DNA from: JAOBAU01 sp034667465
GTDB lineage: Bacteria > Acidobacteriota > Thermoanaerobaculia > Gp7-AA8
Length of the DNA: 64,000 nt
Direction: 5' to 3'
NCBI GenBank assembly: GCA_034667465.1
Contig: JAXDJV010000029.1
Coordinates: forward strand, 62,001 to 126,000
Positions 15,408-23,627 of this stretch are shown here, one piece after another. The notes below the pieces were generated by a model. It was given only the letters and a program-made list of their open reading frames with translations. It did not search any database and was not told the DNA's origin. The first letter of the stretch is position 1; each line of letters begins with the position of its first letter. Position numbers and translations under genes: made by a program.

Positions 15408-16259
15408 GTGTCCACGGGCGCGCGCGAGGAACTGAAGGCAACGAAAAATCCAAGGAAGGGCGCGAAGTGCTCTCGGCGCAAACCTCCGAGAGCTACAGCG
15501 GCAACTGGTCCGTACTCTGAAATGCCGATCACTCTGACGAACATCCAGCCGCGAGTCCGCGCAGCCGTGAAACATTGCTGGGGAACGCTCACGACGCAGG
15601 CCGGACGTCAGGGCGCTGTGACCGGTCGAGCCGATACAGGAAACCGAAATGCCGTAACCGGCGGCAAGCAGATGGACGGGTTCTGCGAACTCCTGATGGG
15701 AGTCCTCGCACACAATGGAATCACTACGCCGACCATCCATCGCCATTCGCGTTTGGAAATACCAGGATATTTCCGCCCTGCCAAGAAGTGGGACATGCTG
15801 ATTTTTCACGACGACGTTCTACTCGCGGTGGTCGAGTTCAAGTCCCAACGTGGGCCGTCGTTTGGCAACAACTTCAATAACCGCGCCGAAGAGGCGGTCG
15901 GCACGGCGAACGATGCGCTGGTCGCGTATCGGGAACGAGCATTCGGAGATCGGGCGCCGAAGCCCTGGCTCGGATGGTTGATGTTGCTCGAAGACTGCGC
16001 GCGTTCTCAGGAACCCGTCGCAGTGTCAGAACCGCACTTCCCTGTCTTTCCGGAGTTTAAAGACAGTTCATACGCCAGACGCTACGAGATCCTCCTCCGA
16101 AAGCTGCGACTGGAGAACCTGTTCAACGAGACAGCGCTCATCCTGACCAAAGAATCGGAAGCGGCTACCGGTGCTTACTCGGAACCTGCGATCGATCTCT
16201 CGATGCAAAGATTCCTCGCCAGTTTTGCGGGCCATATCGCAGGGATCATCGCCTCCTGA
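15408..16259 (+). CDS. XhoI/PaeR7I-family type II restriction endonuclease
   Basis: The protein has 283 residues, with GTG start 15408 preceded by GGAGG. From residue 39 it matches the XhoI/PaeR7I family: DTGNRNAVTGGKQMDGF, LEIPGYFRPAKKWDML and FGNNFNNRAEEAVG. The PD-(D/E)xK nuclease residues are Asp129 in WDML and Glu143-x-Lys145 in VEFKSQ. Family members cut CTCGAG. The first 38 residues are an extra basic segment, absent from the roughly 245-residue relatives. An internal ATG at 15522 could be the true start but lacks a ribosome site. The methyltransferase follows one base later. Base composition is visibly less GC-rich than in the neighbours, hinting at horizontal acquisition. Confidence 0.85.
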   Translation: MSTGAREELKATKNPRKGAKCSRRKPPRATAATGPYSEMPITLTNIQPRVRAAVKHCWGTLTTQAGRQGAVTGRADTGNRNAVTGGKQMDGFCELLMGVLAHNGITTPTIHRHSRLEIPGYFRPAKKWDMLIFHDDVLLAVVEFKSQRGPSFGNNFNNRAEEAVGTANDALVAYRERAFGDRAPKPWLGWLMLLEDCARSQEPVAVSEPHFPVFPEFKDSSYARRYEILLRKLRLENLFNETALILTKESEAATGAYSEPAIDLSMQRFLASFAGHIAGIIAS

Positions 16260-16260
16260 C

Positions 16261-17970
16261 ATGGCCAGACAGCAATCACTCGGTTTCGAACTTACGGTCC
16301 CGCCGCACGTCTATGAATACGGTGAGCGTGCCACGGGCGAAACTCATGGAGTTGTCCTCACGAAGCCGCACATAGTGAGGCTCATTCTCGATCTCGCCAA
16401 ATACGCCTCCAGGCGCGACCTTACGAAGCTGCGGCTGTTGGAGCCGTCGTGTGGCGAGGGCGTATTTCTGGTAGAAGCCGTCCGGCGACTTCTCGCGTCG
16501 GCGAAACGTCATCGCGTGCCGGTCGCACGGCTGGGCGATGCGATTCGGGCGTACGACATCGATGAAGTGTCTGCTGAGCGAACGAAGGCAGTTGTCTTCA
16601 GCCTTCTTGTCGAAAGTGGTGTCGATCGCGTAGACGCTGAATCGCTCACCACCCAGTGGATTCATCGGGCGGACTTTCTTCTCGCCCCGATCGAAGGCCG
16701 GTTTGATGTGGTCGTCGGAAATCCGCCTTACGTTCGTATTGAGCAACTCGACCCGCAGCTACAAGCGATTTACCGAGGTCGCTTTGAGACCATCTTCGAT
16801 CGCGCCGATCTATACGTAGCATTCATTGAGCGCTCCCTTGAGCTTCTGTCGGCTACCGGCCTGCTTTCCTTCATTTGCGCCGATCGCTGGACGATGAACC
16901 GGTACGGAGAGCCACTTCGCAATCTCATCGCGCGTGAATACGGTGTCCGCGTGTACGTCGACCTGCACGAGGCCTCACCTTTCGAATCAGACGTGATCGC
17001 ATACCCTTCGATCTTTGTCTTCGAGCGGGTGAAACCCGATCATGTCGTGTTCGCGAAGCTCCGGGAAGGATGCGAGGAGGAGTGTATCTTCCTCGCCGCA
17101 AGTCTCGACGAGTGGAGTGTCGCGTCAACACATGACGGAGTCGATCTTTTCCGGTACGACCGCTGGTTTGAGAACGGTGAGCCGTGGGTGCTTGGTACAC
17201 CGGAGCAACTCGGCGTTCTGCGTGAACTTGAAGACCGATTTGCACCCCTCGAAGCCGACGGCCGAGCACGCGTCGGCATCGGTGTCGCCACGGGTGCAGA
17301 TGAAGTGTTCATCGTCTCAGGAGCACAGGCAGAGGAGATCGAGCGAGAGCGCCTCGTTCCGCTCGTGATGCGTTCGGATATTCGAGAGGGCCGCATTGAG
17401 TGGGGCGGTTGTTACGTCATCAATACTTTCAAAACAAATGAAGGTGGAATTGAGCTCGCTGAATATCCGAAGCTTGCCGAATACTTCATAACGCACGAAA
17501 CCGCCGTTCGCCGGCGCCAGGTCTCGCAACGAAGCAATGGCTTTTGGTTCCGGACGATTGATCGCGTTTATCCGGAGCTGGTCCGGCGTCCGAAACTTCT
17601 CATTCCCGACATCGCTGGATCGAATGAGGTTGCTTACGATGCCGGTAATTACCACCCACACCACAACCTGTATTTTGTAACGTCCGATGTATGGGATCTG
17701 GAGGTGCTCGGCGGTTTGCTCAGTTCGAAGGTCGCGCTGTTCTTCGTTTGGTCGTATGCCGTTAAGATGCGTGGCGGTTATCTGCGCTTCCAGGCGCAGT
17801 ATCTCCGCCGTATTCGGGTCCCGGATGCGGCTTCTTTATCCGCATCGCTGAAGAACAGGATTCGGATGGCCTTTCGAAACCGCGACTTCAAGCAACTTGA
17901 TTCTCTCGCTCTTCGGGCCTACGGCTTGAAGGCCCTGCCTGCGTTCTCATTTGTCGACACGCGCAAGTAG
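16261..17970 (+). CDS. N6-adenine DNA methyltransferase of the CTCGAG system
   Basis: This 569-residue gamma-type adenine methyltransferase has motif I in LLEPSCGEGVFL (S-adenosylmethionine binding) and motif IV in GNPPYVRIEQ (Asn154, catalytic). A long C-terminal target-recognition region ends with MRGGYLRFQAQYLRRIRVP, typical of PaeR7I-like methylases. It would protect CTCGAG from the preceding endonuclease. CTCGAG sites exist in this window (for example 451-456 and 846-851), so methylation is needed. It starts at ATG 16261, one base after the endonuclease stop, with no Shine-Dalgarno, so it relies on coupling. Codon use resembles the endonuclease gene more than the surroundings. Confidence 0.88.
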   Translation: MARQQSLGFELTVPPHVYEYGERATGETHGVVLTKPHIVRLILDLAKYASRRDLTKLRLLEPSCGEGVFLVEAVRRLLASAKRHRVPVARLGDAIRAYDIDEVSAERTKAVVFSLLVESGVDRVDAESLTTQWIHRADFLLAPIEGRFDVVVGNPPYVRIEQLDPQLQAIYRGRFETIFDRADLYVAFIERSLELLSATGLLSFICADRWTMNRYGEPLRNLIAREYGVRVYVDLHEASPFESDVIAYPSIFVFERVKPDHVVFAKLREGCEEECIFLAASLDEWSVASTHDGVDLFRYDRWFENGEPWVLGTPEQLGVLRELEDRFAPLEADGRARVGIGVATGADEVFIVSGAQAEEIERERLVPLVMRSDIREGRIEWGGCYVINTFKTNEGGIELAEYPKLAEYFITHETAVRRRQVSQRSNGFWFRTIDRVYPELVRRPKLLIPDIAGSNEVAYDAGNYHPHHNLYFVTSDVWDLEVLGGLLSSKVALFFVWSYAVKMRGGYLRFQAQYLRRIRVPDAASLSASLKNRIRMAFRNRDFKQLDSLALRAYGLKALPAFSFVDTRK

Positions 17971-18008
17971 CCGAAGCGCCGGATCGTCGTCGAGCTTCCG
18001 CTCGTGTC

Positions 18009-19073
18009 TCAGAGATCCGACGACGCTCGCCACAGGTCGATCCCCGATTCGACCGCGTAACGGTCGATCCTCGCCAGCTCCTCGGCTGTGAAGCCGGGTT
18101 GTTCCAGCGCCGCCAGGTTCTCGGACAGTTGCGACACGCTCGAGGATCCGACGAGTGTCGAGGCCACGCGCGGATCGCGCAGCACCCAGACGAGCGCCAT
18201 CTGCGCGAGCGTTTGTCCCCGCTCCTTCGCGATTTCGTTCAGCCCTTTCACTCGTGCCAGCGTTTCGTCGGTGAGGATTGCGGCGTTGAACGTTGGCCGT
18301 GTCGCGGCGCGCTGAACATCGCGTGTCCCGTCGAGATATTTGTCGGTGAGCAGCCCCTGCGCGAGCGCTGTGAATGCGATGGCACCCATCCCGGTTTCGG
18401 CCAGGACGTCGGTCAGTCCGCCTTCGATCCAGCGGTTGAGCAACGAGTAAGACGGCTGATGAATGATCAGCGGCGTGCCGAGCTTCTGCGCAATCGATGT
18501 GGCTTCGCGCGTGTGCCCGGCGGAATACGACGACACGCCGGCATAGCGCGCCTTCCCCTGGCGCACGGCGGTATCCAGCGCTCCGATCGTCTCCTCGAGC
18601 GGAGTCGACGGGTCGAAACGGTGCGAGTAGAAGATGTCGACGTAGTCGAGATCGAGCCGCAGCAGCGACGCCTCGAGACTGGCGAGCAAATACTTGCGAG
18701 ATCCGAGCTGTCCATACGGACCGGGCCACATATCCCAGCCCGCTTTTGAGGAGATGATCAGCTCATCGCGGTACGGGTGCAGATCCTTGCGCATGACGCG
18801 TCCGAAATTCTCTTCGGCGGCGCCATACGGCGGACCGTAGTTGTTGGCGAGATCGAAGTGCGTGATGCCGCGATCGAACGCATAACGAACGATCTCGCGC
18901 TGCGTCGCGAAGGGACGGTCGTCGCCGAAGTTGTACCAGAAGCCGAGCCAGATCGGCGGCAGTTGCAATCCGGAACGTCCCACGCGGCGATAGGCGGAAT
19001 TGCGATAGCGATCGGGCGCCGCTCGATATGGCTCGTGCGTAAACGGCACGTTGTCGTACGTTGAGACGCTCAT
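18009..19073 (-). CDS. Aldo/keto reductase (YghZ/Gpr-like)
   Basis: This 354-residue NADPH-dependent reductase is of the L-glyceraldehyde-3-phosphate reductase branch. The family start (YRRVGRSGLQLPPIWLGFW) and active-site residues are visible: Asp and Tyr in FDLANNYGPPYG, Lys in IISSKAGWDMWPGPYG and His in FYSHRFDP. YghZ-type enzymes reduce L-glyceraldehyde 3-phosphate and detoxify methylglyoxal. The start overlaps the upstream dehydrogenase stop by ATGA and has GAGGAG upstream. It is the last gene of a five-gene minus-strand run headed by a sensor kinase, which suggests stress-linked expression. Confidence 0.9.
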   Translation of the reverse strand: MSVSTYDNVPFTHEPYRAAPDRYRNSAYRRVGRSGLQLPPIWLGFWYNFGDDRPFATQREIVRYAFDRGITHFDLANNYGPPYGAAEENFGRVMRKDLHPYRDELIISSKAGWDMWPGPYGQLGSRKYLLASLEASLLRLDLDYVDIFYSHRFDPSTPLEETIGALDTAVRQGKARYAGVSSYSAGHTREATSIAQKLGTPLIIHQPSYSLLNRWIEGGLTDVLAETGMGAIAFTALAQGLLTDKYLDGTRDVQRAATRPTFNAAILTDETLARVKGLNEIAKERGQTLAQMALVWVLRDPRVASTLVGSSSVSQLSENLAALEQPGFTAEELARIDRYAVESGIDLWRASSDL

Positions 19074-19933
19074 GAATTTTCTCCTCTGATCGCAGCCACG
19101 ACCGCGGAGAAGTCGAGGTCGGCCGCGCCGCGCGCCGCGGCGTCATCCAGCCATTCGCGGTTCGCTTTGGCCTGTTGTAGTTTGCGGCGCCGGGCGGCCG
19201 CGGCCTCAATGACGAGCCGCAGATCTTTTGCGGCGTGCCGCAGCTTGAATGAAGGGCTGAAGTCGCCCGTCTCGATATTGACTCTCTTCGCTTTCACGAT
19301 CGGTCCGATCGGCGAGTCGGTGAGGACATCGAGCACGAGATCCGGCTTGAGCTCGAGCGCGTCTCCGAGTGCGAGCGCTTCCCCGAGAGTCACGATCGCG
19401 GCGCCGAGCACGAGGTTGGCCACGAGTTTCATTGCCGCTCCCGATCCGGGGCCGCCGGCGTGCCGCACGGTGCCGAGGAGCTCGAGGATGGGACGTACGC
19501 GTTCGTATTGCTCCTGCGTTGCGCCAACGAACACTTCGAGCTTGCCAGTCGTCGCTTGAGGCACGCTGCCGCGAACCGGTGCATCGACGATCGCCGCACC
19601 ATTCGGCAATCGGGCAGCGGCCGAGCGGACTTCATCGGGTCCGACGGTGGACATGTCGATGAGCAGCTGACCGGCCGACAGCGCCGCCGCCAATCCTTCG
19701 CTCCCGAAGAGAACCTGCTCGAGCGCCTCCGGTGTCGCCAGCATGGTGACGATGACGTCCGCGCCGGCCGCGGCCTTCGCGGGCGAGGCCGCGACCGCGG
19801 CGCCGTCGTTCGCAAGGGCGACCGTCCGCTTCGGGCTGCGATTCCAGACCGTCAGCTCATGGCCGGCGCGCAGCAGACGAGTCGCCATCGGTGTTCCCAT
19901 TTCTCCAAGTCCCAGAAATCCGATCTTCGCCAT
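19070..19933 (-). CDS. NAD(P)-dependent beta-hydroxyacid dehydrogenase family protein
   Basis: This 287-residue enzyme is of the 3-hydroxyisobutyrate dehydrogenase/GLYR1 group. Residues 1-165 form a Rossmann domain starting KIGFLGLGEMGTPMATRLLRAGH, with the substrate loop VDAPVRGSVPQAT. Residues 166-287 form the helical domain with the catalytic lysine region GPGSGAAMKLVANLVLG. Members reduce succinic semialdehyde, glyoxylate or tartronate semialdehyde; the substrate is not determined here. It is coupled to the aldo/keto reductase by an ATGA overlap and lies 11 bp downstream of a receiver gene. The two reductases may handle reactive aldehydes together. Confidence 0.9.
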   Translation of the reverse strand: MAKIGFLGLGEMGTPMATRLLRAGHELTVWNRSPKRTVALANDGAAVAASPAKAAAGADVIVTMLATPEALEQVLFGSEGLAAALSAGQLLIDMSTVGPDEVRSAAARLPNGAAIVDAPVRGSVPQATTGKLEVFVGATQEQYERVRPILELLGTVRHAGGPGSGAAMKLVANLVLGAAIVTLGEALALGDALELKPDLVLDVLTDSPIGPIVKAKRVNIETGDFSPSFKLRHAAKDLRLVIEAAAARRRKLQQAKANREWLDDAAARGAADLDFSAVVAAIRGENS

Positions 19934-19944
19934 GTTCGTAACCC

Positions 19945-20316
19945 CTATTTCGCTTCGACAGCAGACCTGACCGCATTGAGCAGTACATCCGCGTCGAAAG
20001 GTTTGGGAAGGAAGGCCGTTGCACCACCGGCGATCGCAGCGGCACGTCCATTGTCGTGACCGTGCGCTGTAAGAAAGATGATTGGAACGCGCCAGCCGTT
20101 GGTGCGGAGGTGCTTCTGCAATTGCAGACCGTCGATGCCGGGCATTCGCACGTCGAGAATCAGGCAGGTGATCGGCGGCACGTCCTGTCGCCGCAGAAAC
20201 TCCTCCGCGGATGCGAAGAGGAGGACGACGAATCCGACGGAGCGGAGCAGGCTGGCCAACGCCATCCTCACCGATTCATCGTCGTCCACAACAGCAATGA
20301 CGGAAGCGTCGTCCAT
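19945..20316 (-). CDS. Single-domain receiver protein (FixJ-type REC)
   Basis: This 123-residue receiver contains AVVDDDESVRMALASLLRSV, phospho-acceptor Asp55 in CLILDVRMPG, and Lys in FLPKPFD. It lacks the LuxR output domain. Its receiver closely resembles that of the FixJ-like gene immediately upstream, suggesting a duplication that lost the DNA-binding half. The ATG at 20316 is preferred over TTG at 20328. A TACCTT box lies 10 nt upstream. It may compete for phosphate from the same kinase. Confidence 0.82.
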   Translation of the reverse strand: MDDASVIAVVDDDESVRMALASLLRSVGFVVLLFASAEEFLRRQDVPPITCLILDVRMPGIDGLQLQKHLRTNGWRVPIIFLTAHGHDNGRAAAIAGGATAFLPKPFDADVLLNAVRSAVEAK

Positions 20317-20377
20317 GACGGGATTCAAGGTAAATCTCGCAGGACGAGCCGGGTACTATACGTGCGTATACGGCTGG

Positions 20378-20998
20378 TTATCCCTCGACGATGCCGAGCC
20401 TCACCGCATCCTGAACGAGCTCGGCCAGTGAGCCTGCTTTCATCTTGTTCATCACGCGCCCGCGGTGAACTTTGACGGTGATCTCGCTCGTGCCGAGTTT
20501 CTCCGCCACCTGTTTGTTGAGCAGGCCCGTCACGACGAGAGCCATTACCTCGCGCTCGCGCGGCGTGAGCGAATCGTAGAGGCCACGCAGTTCCGCGCGC
20601 TCCGAATGTTCGGTTCGCGCCGCCGCATCTTTCCGGATGGCGATCTGAATGGCATCGAGGAGCTGCTGGTCGCGGAACGGCTTCGGAAGAAAATCCATCG
20701 CGCCGCTCTTCATCGCCTGAACGGACATCGGGATGTCGCCGTGACCGGTGATGAAAATGATCGGGATCGGATTGCCGGCAGCGGCCAGCTCCTTTTGCAG
20801 ATCGAGTCCGCTCAAACCCGGCAGACGCACATCGAGCACGAGGCAGGCCGGCGCATCGGGTCGTCCGTAGTGCAGGAAATCGTCAGCGGACGCGAACGAC
20901 TTCACGCGCAGCCCGACCGAGCGGATCAGACTCTCCATCGCCGGCCGCATCGACGGGTCGTCATCCACGACGAAAACGATCGGCCCGTCAGGCGTCAT
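20378..20998 (-). CDS. FixJ/LuxR-type response regulator
   Basis: The protein has 206 residues. The receiver domain spans 1-120 (VFVVDDDPSMRPAMESL, Asp56 in CLVLDVRLPG, Lys in DFLPKPFRD). A LuxR/NarL helix-turn-helix spans about 140-200 (LTPREREVMALVVTGLLNKQ, SEITVKVHRGRVMNKM). It is the transcription factor partner of the kinase encoded just upstream, with which it overlaps by 11 bp. FixJ-like regulators often respond to redox or oxygen signals through a PAS kinase. Confidence 0.92.
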   Translation of the reverse strand: MTPDGPIVFVVDDDPSMRPAMESLIRSVGLRVKSFASADDFLHYGRPDAPACLVLDVRLPGLSGLDLQKELAAAGNPIPIIFITGHGDIPMSVQAMKSGAMDFLPKPFRDQQLLDAIQIAIRKDAAARTEHSERAELRGLYDSLTPREREVMALVVTGLLNKQVAEKLGTSEITVKVHRGRVMNKMKAGSLAELVQDAVRLGIVEG

Positions 20999-22403
20999 GA
21001 CTCATCGGATCCGCGGCCGGCAATGTGAATTGAAACGTCGATCCCTGTGCCGGTTCCGAGGTCGCCCAGATCCGGCCGCCGTGCGCTTCGATGATCGAAC
21101 GGCCGATGGCGAGCCCCATTCCGAGTCCGCCGGTTTTCGTGGTGTAGAACGCATCGAAGATGTGAGGCAGGTGTTCTTCGGAAATGCCGGCGCCCGAGTC
21201 GCGGACCGCGACGAAGACGCCGTTGTCTTTATCCGGGCGTGATTGAATCGTCAGCGTTTTCGAACGCCCGGTCACGCCGTTCATCGCCTCCATTCCGTTG
21301 AGGATGAGATTGAGGAGAACCTGCTGGAGCTGGACGCGGTCGGCGACGATGGCAGGCGTTGCGGAGAGCTCGAGTTGCACCGACGTTCCCTTGCGCTGCG
21401 CTTCCGCTTCCGCCAGTGCGACGACGTCGCCGATCACGTCGTCGACGCGCAGCGGTTCTTTCCGCGTCTCCTTCCTGCTGAGCAATCCGCGGATGCGCCC
21501 GACGACGTCGCTGGCCCGGTTGCCGTCGCTGATGATTCGAACGGTTGCCGCGCGGACTTCGTCGAGGTTCGGCGGGTCTGCCGCGAGCCAGCGCAGCGAC
21601 GCGTTCGCGTTCGTGACGATCGCGGCCAGCGGCTGGTTGACCTCGTGCGCGATCGAGGCGACGAGCTCGCCCATCATCGTCACGCGGCTGACGCGAGCCA
21701 GATCTTCCTGCGCATGGCGCAACGTTTCCTCGGCGCGCTTGCGGTCATCGATGTCGATGAAAGTGCTGCACCACTGCGTCCGTTCCGACGCGTCCCGCAT
21801 CGGAAACAGGTGATGAAGAAACAGACGATATTCACCGCGCCGATCGCGCAGCCGAACTTCGCCCGTGACCGGCTGGCCGCTCGCGACCGCGCTCTTCCAT
21901 TCGGATCGATACCGGAACTGGTCGTCCGGATGCACGACGCTGTGCAGTCCGTCGCCGTGCATGACGTCCGGTGAGCGTCCGGTGTAATCGACGAAGCGCT
22001 GATTGCAGTAGACGTCGGCTGCCGCTTCCGTTGAGCCGGCCACGACGAGCGCCGGCATCGCGTCCATGACGAGCTGCAGGTTCTTTTCACGGCGACGCGC
22101 ACGAATGACGAGACGGCTGATGACGAACGCCGTCACGAGCCACATCACGAGGCGCATCGCGTTCCGCGAATCGGCACCCTGGAGAGAAAAAATCGGCAAC
22201 GCAAAAAAGTATTGAAGCGACAGCGCCGCGACGACCGACACGCACGCCGCGGCGATGAAGCTTCCGTCGAGCGCCACGAAGACCACGACGAGCAGATAGA
22301 GAACGGGCGCGCTGAGCTGCAGCTTCAGGCAGATGAACGTCAGCGTCGCCAGCGCGAAGCAGCCGAGAAGGAACGACCCGGCGGTGCGCCTGATCGAGCT
22401 CAT
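20988..22403 (-). CDS. PAS sensor histidine kinase with DUF4118-like membrane region
   Basis: The protein has 471 residues from ATG 22403. Residues 8-105 form a KdpD/DUF4118-type bundle of about four membrane helices (LLVVVFVALDGSFIAAA). A PAS domain follows (LVMDAMPALVVAGS...VDYTGRSPDVMHGDG). The HisKA box is VASIAHEVNQPLAAIVTNAN, and the HATPase motifs are NLILNGMEAM, DSGAGISEEHLP and GGLGMGLAIGRSIIEAHGG. This is the FixL-like partner of the following regulator. TAAGAT lies 7 nt before the ATG with no Shine-Dalgarno. It is divergent from the SpoIIE phosphatase across about 100 bp. Confidence 0.92.
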   Translation of the reverse strand: MSSIRRTAGSFLLGCFALATLTFICLKLQLSAPVLYLLVVVFVALDGSFIAAACVSVVAALSLQYFFALPIFSLQGADSRNAMRLVMWLVTAFVISRLVIRARRREKNLQLVMDAMPALVVAGSTEAAADVYCNQRFVDYTGRSPDVMHGDGLHSVVHPDDQFRYRSEWKSAVASGQPVTGEVRLRDRRGEYRLFLHHLFPMRDASERTQWCSTFIDIDDRKRAEETLRHAQEDLARVSRVTMMGELVASIAHEVNQPLAAIVTNANASLRWLAADPPNLDEVRAATVRIISDGNRASDVVGRIRGLLSRKETRKEPLRVDDVIGDVVALAEAEAQRKGTSVQLELSATPAIVADRVQLQQVLLNLILNGMEAMNGVTGRSKTLTIQSRPDKDNGVFVAVRDSGAGISEEHLPHIFDAFYTTKTGGLGMGLAIGRSIIEAHGGRIWATSEPAQGSTFQFTLPAADPMSHDA

Positions 22404-22505
22404 GCCGCCGATCTTACCGCCGCTCCGGCTCCTTATACGAACGTGTAATCCGCGCCGCCCTTCGTGCAATCGCCGTGTGGAACTCGCGGTCTTACCTTGC
22501 CTTCC

Positions 22506-23627
22506 ATGACGATGAATTTCAATTTGACGCTGTGGACGAGACGCCTCGAGGCCATTCCGGCTTCTCGATTCGTCATCGGGGCCGCGGCGTCCATCGTCGT
22601 GATTGGAGGCGTCGATCACTTCTCCGGCTCGATGACCCTCCTGACGATTTTCTATCTTGTGCCCGTTGCCACGGCGGCGTGGGTCGTCGGACGTGCGACG
22701 GCGCAGTGGCTGGCTCTGTTTGCCGCGGTGATCTGGGCCGTCGCCGACACGATCGGGCCGCTGGCCGAGCCCAAAGCGCCGCTCGCGTGGTTCAACGACG
22801 CCTCGATCCTGATCGTGTTTTTCTTCATCAACGTCGTCGTCAGCGCGTTGCGCGAACAGGTCCGGCGCCAGCGAGATCTGCTGCAGGACGTACAGCGGCA
22901 CCTGCTTCCAGCGATCCCGCGGCTGGCGAACGTCGACGTCGCTTCACGCTGGATCCCGCTCTGGACGGTGGGCGGCGATTACTACGACGTGATCGACGCC
23001 GGGCCGAATCAGCTGGCCCTCTGTCTCGCAGACGTTTCCGGGAAAGGGATCGCCGCCGCGCTGGTGATGTCGAATGTGCAGGCCGCGCTTCGCGCGCTCG
23101 TTTCGAGCGGCGCGACGCCGGAAAGCGTGCTGACGACTCTCAACCGCCTGCTGCATCAGCGGCTGCGCACGCGATTTTTCGTGACGATGTTCTTTGGCGT
23201 GCTCGACACGGTCGGCGGCCGCTTCACGTGTGTGAACGCGGGACACAATGCGCCGATCGTCACGCGCGAAGACGGAACGCTCATCGCGCTGGAGTCGACA
23301 GGACCTGTTGTCGGCATCCTTGCCGAGGCGACGTACCAGTCGGTGACGATCGAGCTCGCGGAACGCGATCGTCTCGTCATCTACAGCGACGGCGTGACGG
23401 AGTACGAGAATCCCGCCGGCGAGGAGTTTGGCGAAGCACGCCTGCGCGAGCTCCTCACGCACGAAGGCGGAAAGCCGGCGGAAGAAACGTGCCTCGCGAT
23501 CGTCGACGCTCTTCACGCTTTCGGCGGAGGCCGGCCTTATGACGACGACGTAACGATGCTCGTCGTTCGTCGCTCTCTTCAATCATCGATGGAGACACAT
23601 CATGCAACTGCCGGTATGGCTCCGTAG
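22506..23627 (+). CDS. Membrane SpoIIE/RsbU-type PP2C phosphatase
   Basis: The protein has 373 residues. Residues 15-110 hold about four transmembrane helices. A short coiled linker (ALREQVRRQRDLLQDVQRHL) leads to a SpoIIE PP2C domain, with the metal-binding motifs WTVGGDYYDVI, LADVSGKGIAAALVM, FTCVNAGHNAP, VIYSDGVTEYEN and the final DDDVTMLVVRR. Such enzymes dephosphorylate STAS anti-anti-sigma factors or signal to kinases. No anti-sigma or STAS gene is adjacent. ATG 22506 is preceded by TACCTT at 7 nt. Its 3' end overlaps the CHASE3 kinase gene by 26 bp, so the two are expressed together. Confidence 0.9.
   Translation: MTMNFNLTLWTRRLEAIPASRFVIGAAASIVVIGGVDHFSGSMTLLTIFYLVPVATAAWVVGRATAQWLALFAAVIWAVADTIGPLAEPKAPLAWFNDASILIVFFFINVVVSALREQVRRQRDLLQDVQRHLLPAIPRLANVDVASRWIPLWTVGGDYYDVIDAGPNQLALCLADVSGKGIAAALVMSNVQAALRALVSSGATPESVLTTLNRLLHQRLRTRFFVTMFFGVLDTVGGRFTCVNAGHNAPIVTREDGTLIALESTGPVVGILAEATYQSVTIELAERDRLVIYSDGVTEYENPAGEEFGEARLRELLTHEGGKPAEETCLAIVDALHAFGGGRPYDDDVTMLVVRRSLQSSMETHHATAGMAP

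Noticed and set aside
15408..17970. Larger defence island around the restriction genes
   Set aside because: Neighbours are a padR operon and metabolic reductases; no other defence gene is visible.
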